A stretch of 19,257 nt of DNA from CAYNNQ01 sp051748085 (GTDB lineage: Bacteria; Desulfobacterota; Desulfovibrionia; Desulfovibrionales; Desulfonatronovibrionaceae): positions 1 to 19,257 of the forward strand of contig JBNJHA010000046.1 of the NCBI GenBank assembly GCA_051748085.1. Reading direction: 5' to 3'. The position numbers and the translations under genes are program-made. Each line of letters starts with the position of its first letter. The stretch's first letter is position 1. This document shows positions 15,535-19,257 of this stretch, piece after piece. Below the pieces are notes generated by a model. That model had not been told where the DNA came from and made no database searches. It saw only the letters and a list, made by a program, of their open reading frames with translations.

Positions 15535-16263
15535 TTAGTGGGACAGTATCTTGCTTAAAAACAATTTGGTCCGGTCATTGACCGGGTTGTTGAAAAATTC
15601 ATGCGGAGTATTCTGTTCCACAAGGGCTCCTTCATCCATGAATAAAACCCGGTCGGCGACCTCCTTGGCGAATCCCATTTCATGAGTGACGCAGATCATG
15701 GTCATGCCTTCCCGGGCCAGATTTTTCATGACGTCCAGAACTTCGGTGATCATCTCCGGGTCCAGGGCCGAAGTGGGTTCGTCAAAAAGCATGATTTGCG
15801 GCTTCATGGCCAGCCCCCTGGCAATAGCCACTCTCTGCTGCTGGCCGCCGGAAAGCTGTTCCGGATAGGCCGCGGCCTTGTCCGGAATGTTTACCTTGGC
15901 CAAAAGTTCCATGGCCAGGTTGGTCGCTTCCTTATGGCGCATCTTGCGAACCATTATCGGGGCCAGGGAAACATTGTCCAGGACGGTCATATGCGGGTAA
16001 AGATTGAATTGCTGGAAGACAAAGCCGATTTCGGCCCTGAGTTGGGAAAGATTGATGCGCAAGTCGTTAATGTCCGCACCGTCGACAAGAATTTTTCCTT
16101 TCTGGATAGGTTCGAGCCTGTTGATGCACCGGATGAGGGTACTTTTCCCGGAACCGCTCGGGCCGCAGATCACGACGACCTCGCCTTTTTTAATGTGCAG
16201 GTCTATGTCCTTGAGGACATGGTGATCGCCAAACCATTTATGGGCATGATTGATTTTGATCAA
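15535..16263 (-). CDS. Polar amino-acid ABC importer ATPase (GlnQ-type)
   Basis: This 242-residue ATPase energises the amino-acid importer. It has Walker A GPSGSGKST (34-42), Q-loop FQQFNLYPHMTV (83-94), ABC signature LSGGQQQRVAIARGLA (137-152 region), Walker B IMLFDEPTSALDPE (155-168) and the H-loop THEM (193-196). Length and motifs fit the GlnQ/HisP/GltL family. The start is a TTG at 16261-16263 with AAAAGGTG (16269-16276) seven bases upstream; no in-frame ATG gives a better fit. It is the first gene of the minus-strand importer operon and faces the regulator gene across a 203-bp gap. Because the permease is a single fused chain, two copies of this ATPase would dock on its two EAA loops. 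Confidence 0.94.
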   Translation of the reverse strand: MIKINHAHKWFGDHHVLKDIDLHIKKGEVVVICGPSGSGKSTLIRCINRLEPIQKGKILVDGADINDLRINLSQLRAEIGFVFQQFNLYPHMTVLDNVSLAPIMVRKMRHKEATNLAMELLAKVNIPDKAAAYPEQLSGGQQQRVAIARGLAMKPQIMLFDEPTSALDPEMITEVLDVMKNLAREGMTMICVTHEMGFAKEVADRVLFMDEGALVEQNTPHEFFNNPVNDRTKLFLSKILSH

Positions 16264-16466
16264 TTTTACACCTTTTTATTTGTAACTGTTCGCCGGATCT
16301 TTTGTGAGCCGGCCTTCAGACATGTCTCCATTTACAGCAGGGAACAAAGCCTGATATCAAAACCTTGAATTACCGGCAAGGGGTAAGTGTCCCGAATCCG
16401 GGATGTAGTGTCCCCCCGGATACAGGATTGAAAAAAAAATGGAATAAGTATAAAATTGCTGCAATT
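16264..16466. promoter_or_regulatory. Divergent control region between importer operon and regulator gene
   Basis: A 203-bp gap between the importer ATPase start and the regulator start, so promoters should face both ways. Visible elements: GCCGG/CCGGC inverted repeat (16292-16296 and 16309-16313); direct repeats AGTGTCCC at 16386-16393 and 16407-16414, 21 bp apart (two helical turns); TCCCG-AATC-CGGGA hairpin-like repeat (16390-16403); a motif CCCCGGATACAGG (16414-16426) that recurs inside the regulator gene. No convincing sigma-54 -24/-12 site was found on either strand. These are candidate operators only. Confidence 0.5.
16428..16456 (+). promoter_or_regulatory. Possible sigma-70 promoter of regulator gene
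   Basis: TTGAAA, a 17-bp spacer and TAAAAT (16451-16456) each differ from the consensus hexamers at one position. The predicted start of transcription would fall within a few bases of the ATG at 16467, giving an almost leaderless message; the region is A-rich, so the match may be chance. Confidence 0.35.
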
Positions 16467-17840
16467 ATGAATAACCTTACCGTACTTTTTATTGCCCGGC
16501 CGGAAAGGGTCTCGCCTTTTTTCCCCGCTTTTCGGGAGCAGGGGATTGAAGTGCATCTGAGTGATCGCCTGGAGGCGGCCTTGAAACTGATGCGCGCAAA
16601 GAATCCCCATATTGTTTTTTCCGAGGATGTCCTCCCCGGATACAGGGCCGAGGATTTGCTCAATTCTCTTGATGAACGGGAAAAAAGAAAGGTGATCGTT
16701 TTTTCCGAACAGGGGACGGCGGACAGCGCCCGAGGCATCATGCAGCTCGGAGCCGGTGATTACTGGCTTCTGCCTTTGGTCTGGGAAAAAATCAAGGCGT
16801 TGCTCCCCGCGGAAACGGAGAACGGGCCGGCACAGGAAGCCGAAAAACAGTCTGCTAATATTATAAAGACCCGGACAATAATCGGCGAGCATCCGGCTGT
16901 TCTTAAGGTCCTTGATCTGGCGCGCAAAGTGGCCCCGTCCAAAGCGACTGTTCTCATCACCGGCGCTTCGGGAACCGGCAAAGAGCTTTTCGCAAGATAT
17001 GTGCATGAGCACAGCCCGCGCAGGGAGAGGCCCTTTGTGGCAGTCAACTGCGCGGCTTTGCCGGAGCATCTTTTGGAGTCCGAACTTTTTGGTCATGAAA
17101 AAGGGGCGTTTACCGGGGCGATCAGCCGAAAGCCGGGACGGTTTGAACTGGCCGACGGCGGTAGTCTTCTCCTGGACGAAATAACCGAGATGGATGCTGC
17201 TTTGCAGGCCAAATTACTGCGTGTACTTCAGGAAGGGGAAATAGACCGGGTGGGAGGCACTGAGCCGATCCGGGTCGATGTCCGGGTTATTGCCACCACG
17301 AATAGAAATATTGAGGAAAGTGTGCGTCAGGGCCAGTTTCGTGAAGATCTTTTTTATCGTTTGAATGTAATTCCCCTGAAATTGCCCGAACTCGGTAAGA
17401 GGGGTGATGATGTCCTGCTCTTGGCCGGGTACTTTGCCAAGCGCTTTGCCAATCAGTATTCGCTCCCGATTCCCCGCTTTGATTCCGGTTCCCGCGATTG
17501 GCTTTTGGAGCATGATTGGCCGGGCAACGTGCGCGAACTTCAGAATTTGATGGAGCGAGCGGTTTTGCTCAGCGCCGATGCCGGGATCATCGGCAGATCT
17601 CATTTCCTGCTTGAGGGACTGGACGGGGATGAAAATGAGAAAGCGGAATCTGAAGCCGTGGAACTTTCCCCGGAGCAGGACCAGGTAATGCCGCTGCACG
17701 AGATGGAAAGGAGGATGATTCTGAAAAGCCTGGAAACTACTGGCGGAAACAGAACGCAGGCCTCCGATCTTTTAGGCATTTCCGTGCGCACTCTGCGTAA
17801 TAAATTAAATGAATACAAAAAACAGGGCTTTGAATTATAG
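16467..17840 (+). CDS. Sigma-54-dependent Fis-type activator with degenerate receiver domain
   Basis: This 457-residue NtrC-family activator drives sigma-54 RNA polymerase. Residues 1-115 form a receiver-like domain, 138-365 the AAA+ domain and 410-457 a Fis-type helix-turn-helix (GGNRTQASDLLGISVRTLRNKL region). The AAA+ part is complete: Walker A GASGTGKE (166-173), GAFTGA sigma-54 contact loop (213-218), Walker B SLLLDE (233-238). The receiver is abnormal: the phospho-acceptor position holds E53 (in IVFSEDVLPGY), the acidic pair near the N-terminus is replaced by ARP, and the usual lysine near residue 102 is leucine. The ATG at 16467 is chosen over an upstream in-frame TTG at 16365 because the protein there begins at a typical receiver first strand; the ribosome site is weak. 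The gene is followed directly by an aminotransferase gene. Confidence 0.9.
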   Translation: MNNLTVLFIARPERVSPFFPAFREQGIEVHLSDRLEAALKLMRAKNPHIVFSEDVLPGYRAEDLLNSLDEREKRKVIVFSEQGTADSARGIMQLGAGDYWLLPLVWEKIKALLPAETENGPAQEAEKQSANIIKTRTIIGEHPAVLKVLDLARKVAPSKATVLITGASGTGKELFARYVHEHSPRRERPFVAVNCAALPEHLLESELFGHEKGAFTGAISRKPGRFELADGGSLLLDEITEMDAALQAKLLRVLQEGEIDRVGGTEPIRVDVRVIATTNRNIEESVRQGQFREDLFYRLNVIPLKLPELGKRGDDVLLLAGYFAKRFANQYSLPIPRFDSGSRDWLLEHDWPGNVRELQNLMERAVLLSADAGIIGRSHFLLEGLDGDENEKAESEAVELSPEQDQVMPLHEMERRMILKSLETTGGNRTQASDLLGISVRTLRNKLNEYKKQGFEL

Positions 17841-17845
17841 GGAGG
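17840..17845 (+). promoter_or_regulatory. Ribosome-binding site fixing the aminotransferase start
   Basis: GGGAGG begins on the last base of the regulator's TAG stop and lies five bases before the ATG at 17851. It favours this start over an in-frame ATG at 17809 inside the regulator gene and implies translational coupling of the two genes. Confidence 0.8.
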
Positions 17846-17850
17846 TTGCA

Positions 17851-19047
17851 ATGGGACTCTTATCAGCACAGGTAGCCGGATATATTGAGAAATCATCTTG
17901 GATACGCCGCATGTTCGAGGCCGGTCAAGAGCTTAAGGACAAATACGGCCGGGACAATGTATTTGATTTCAGCCTGGGAAATCCGGATGTTCCGCCGCCG
18001 GCGGCAGTGGCCCGGGCGCTTCGGGATTGCGCGGAAAGCGCCGGAGAGCCTTTGTCCATGGGCTATATGCCCAACGCGGGCTTTGTACATGTCCGCCGCA
18101 CGCTGTCCGAAAAAATCAGCCGGGAACAAGGCGTCCCGGTTCCTTTGGAAAATGTGTTGCTTACCTGCGGGGCGGCCGGAGCGATCAATGTTTTCTTGCG
18201 CGCGGTTCTTGAGCCGGGCGAAAAAATGCTTTGTCCGGCACCGTATTTTGTCGAGTACGGGTTTTATGTCCAGAATCATGGAGGTGAACTGCTTCCCGTG
18301 CCTGCCCTGGAACCGGATTTCCGGCTGGATATTGATAAAATGGCTGCAAGCATTACTCCCGATACCCGGGTTGTGCTCATAAATTCTCCAAACAATCCAA
18401 CCGGAAGAATTTATACTGAAAATGAACTAAACAGTCTTGCCGATGTATTGCGTGCAAAAAGCGCTGAGTACAATCGCCCGATTTTTCTGGTTTCGGATGA
18501 GCCCTATCGTTTTTTGAGCTTTGAGGGCCGGGAAGTGCCTTCTCTTCTGGATCGCTACGAATACAGTGTTGTTGTCAGTTCTTTTTCCAAGAGCCTGGGG
18601 CTGGCCGGGGAGAGGATCGGATACGCGGCCATAAATCCGCAAATGCCCGGTGCGGGGGAACTCATTGGCGGAATGGTTTTGGCCAACAGGATCCTTGGCT
18701 TTGTAAATGCCCCGGTGGTCGGCCAGAAAATATTGCTTGGGGCCATCGACAGTTGTGTGGATGTCGGCATTTATGCCCGGCGCAAGAAAATGCTGGCCGG
18801 CATATTGGAAAAAGCCGGTCTGGACTATGCTGATCCGCAGGGCGGCTTCTATTTCTTTGTCAAATCTCCGACCGGTGACGACCAGGATCTTGTCCAGGCC
18901 CTCATGGCTGAAAACGTGCTGGCCGTACCGGGCGGCGGCTTTGGGTACCCGGGCTATGTTCGTTTTGCCTTCTGCATACCGGATGAGGTCATTGCGGGCA
19001 GTGAACAGGCCATAATCCGGGCCGTAGGAAATCTGCCCGGCAATTAG
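17851..19047 (+). CDS. Class I/II PLP-dependent aminotransferase
   Basis: This 398-residue protein is a fold-type I aminotransferase of the aspartate-aminotransferase superfamily. It shows DFSLGNPDVPPP (39-50), the NSPNNPTGR substrate/PLP stretch (178-186), SDEPY with the PLP-ring aspartate D216, the PLP lysine K247 in SSFSKSLGLAGERIGY with phosphate-binding R255, and a C-terminal YVRFAF arginine that normally binds the substrate alpha-carboxylate. All catalytic residues are present. It should transfer amino groups between an amino acid and a 2-oxo acid in the cytosol, but the substrate is not predictable. It starts 10 nt after the regulator stop codon and is probably co-transcribed with it; the facing importer operon suggests that uptake and transamination of one amino acid are linked. 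Confidence 0.93.
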   Translation: MGLLSAQVAGYIEKSSWIRRMFEAGQELKDKYGRDNVFDFSLGNPDVPPPAAVARALRDCAESAGEPLSMGYMPNAGFVHVRRTLSEKISREQGVPVPLENVLLTCGAAGAINVFLRAVLEPGEKMLCPAPYFVEYGFYVQNHGGELLPVPALEPDFRLDIDKMAASITPDTRVVLINSPNNPTGRIYTENELNSLADVLRAKSAEYNRPIFLVSDEPYRFLSFEGREVPSLLDRYEYSVVVSSFSKSLGLAGERIGYAAINPQMPGAGELIGGMVLANRILGFVNAPVVGQKILLGAIDSCVDVGIYARRKKMLAGILEKAGLDYADPQGGFYFFVKSPTGDDQDLVQALMAENVLAVPGGGFGYPGYVRFAFCIPDEVIAGSEQAIIRAVGNLPGN

Positions 19048-19257
19048 CTTCTTTTGTCCGGCTTTCGTAACTGCCTGGATAGACGCAAGAGCAAAAAGTC
19101 GAAGACTGGAGTTAAACGCACAGTTTGGATTTTGTAACTGTTTGATTTTATGTGAAATTTAACACTGTCTGCAAAAATTTATTTTTTGCAGGCGCTCCGG
19201 ATATCTGTTCAGTATACCTTTTTCGGCATCTTTTGTGCGACAACTCTTTGAATATTT
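19048..19257. other. Intergenic tail with weak hairpins, no gene seen
   Basis: No open frame with family resemblance or tRNA is visible. Two hairpins could end the aminotransferase transcript: ACAGTT/AACTGT (about 19119-19140) followed by a T-rich run, and CTGCAAAAA/TTTTTGCAG (19169-19177 and 19183-19191). Neither has a GC-rich stem with a clear T-tail, so the termination point is uncertain. Confidence 0.4.

Noticed and set aside
15682..16368. Plus-strand open frame (228 codons) opposite the importer ATPase
   Set aside because: It mirrors the codons of the well-supported ATPase on the other strand and has no recognisable domain.
16264..16466. Sigma-54 -24/-12 promoter in the divergent region
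   Set aside because: Every GG and GC pair checked by eye on both strands has the wrong spacing; for example the TGG...TTGC match before the regulator has 15 rather than 10 intervening bases.
16332..17096. Minus-strand open frame (254 codons) opposite the regulator
   Set aside because: It is antisense to the receiver and AAA+ coding sequence and shows no domain or ribosome site.
1..19257. CRISPR array, tRNA or rRNA genes, or an intact insertion sequence
   Set aside because: No regularly spaced short repeats, no recognisable tRNA arms, no rRNA and no transposase frame were seen.

Overview
The window looks like a chromosomal piece of a Gram-negative, lipopolysaccharide-making bacterium. It holds an MsbA-type lipid A flippase, an O-antigen ligase/polymerase-family membrane protein, four glycosyltransferases, a periplasmic solute-binding protein with a clean Sec signal, and a sigma-54 activator. 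The fused amino-acid permease next to its binding protein and ATPase, the lone larB and the general gene style suggest a sulfate-reducing deltaproteobacterium (Thermodesulfobacteriota, perhaps Desulfovibrionales). That placement is inference from family resemblance; no marker gene is present.

Layout, left to right. (1) Positions 2-2842, plus strand: the 3' part of a large SNF2-family helicase whose 5' end lies outside the window. (2) Positions 2843-3110: a convergent intergenic region with several hairpins, including a likely two-way terminator. (3) Positions 3111-11706, minus strand: an envelope-glycan block, read right to left as GT4, NodB-type deacetylase, MsbA, GT4, O-antigen ligase-like protein, GT4 and a GT-A enzyme with a DxD motif. 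The part from about 3111 to 7650 is much more AT-rich than the rest and is probably acquired or fast-exchanging. (4) Positions 11773-16263, minus strand: a polar amino-acid ABC importer (ATPase, binding protein, double-length fused permease) followed 5 nt later by larB. (5) Positions 16264-16466: a divergent control region with direct and inverted repeats. (6) Positions 16467-19047, plus strand: a sigma-54-dependent regulator with a degenerate receiver domain, then a class I/II PLP aminotransferase whose ribosome site overlaps the regulator's stop codon. (7) Positions 19048-19257: no gene seen.

How the parts may work together. The regulator-aminotransferase pair faces the amino-acid importer across a 203-bp shared control region, so one coherent reading is sensing or control, uptake and transamination of an amino acid. 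The envelope block would assemble a sugar chain on the cytoplasmic side, flip lipid A-core with MsbA, and ligate or polymerise glycan in the periplasm. All eleven minus-strand genes run in the same direction, with most gaps of 1-105 nt, but a strong terminator after the binding-protein gene and a hairpin-rich repeat after the deacetylase suggest several transcription units.

The most notable non-gene signals are a roughly 150-165 bp repeat present twice, each copy just after the stop codon of a minus-strand gene; a terminator placed between binding protein and permease; a near-duplicate motif that occurs both in the regulator's upstream region and inside its own coding sequence; and the glutamate that replaces the phospho-acceptor aspartate in the regulator's receiver domain. 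I did not find a clearly new system. The best candidates for novelty are the repeat family and the regulator circuit.
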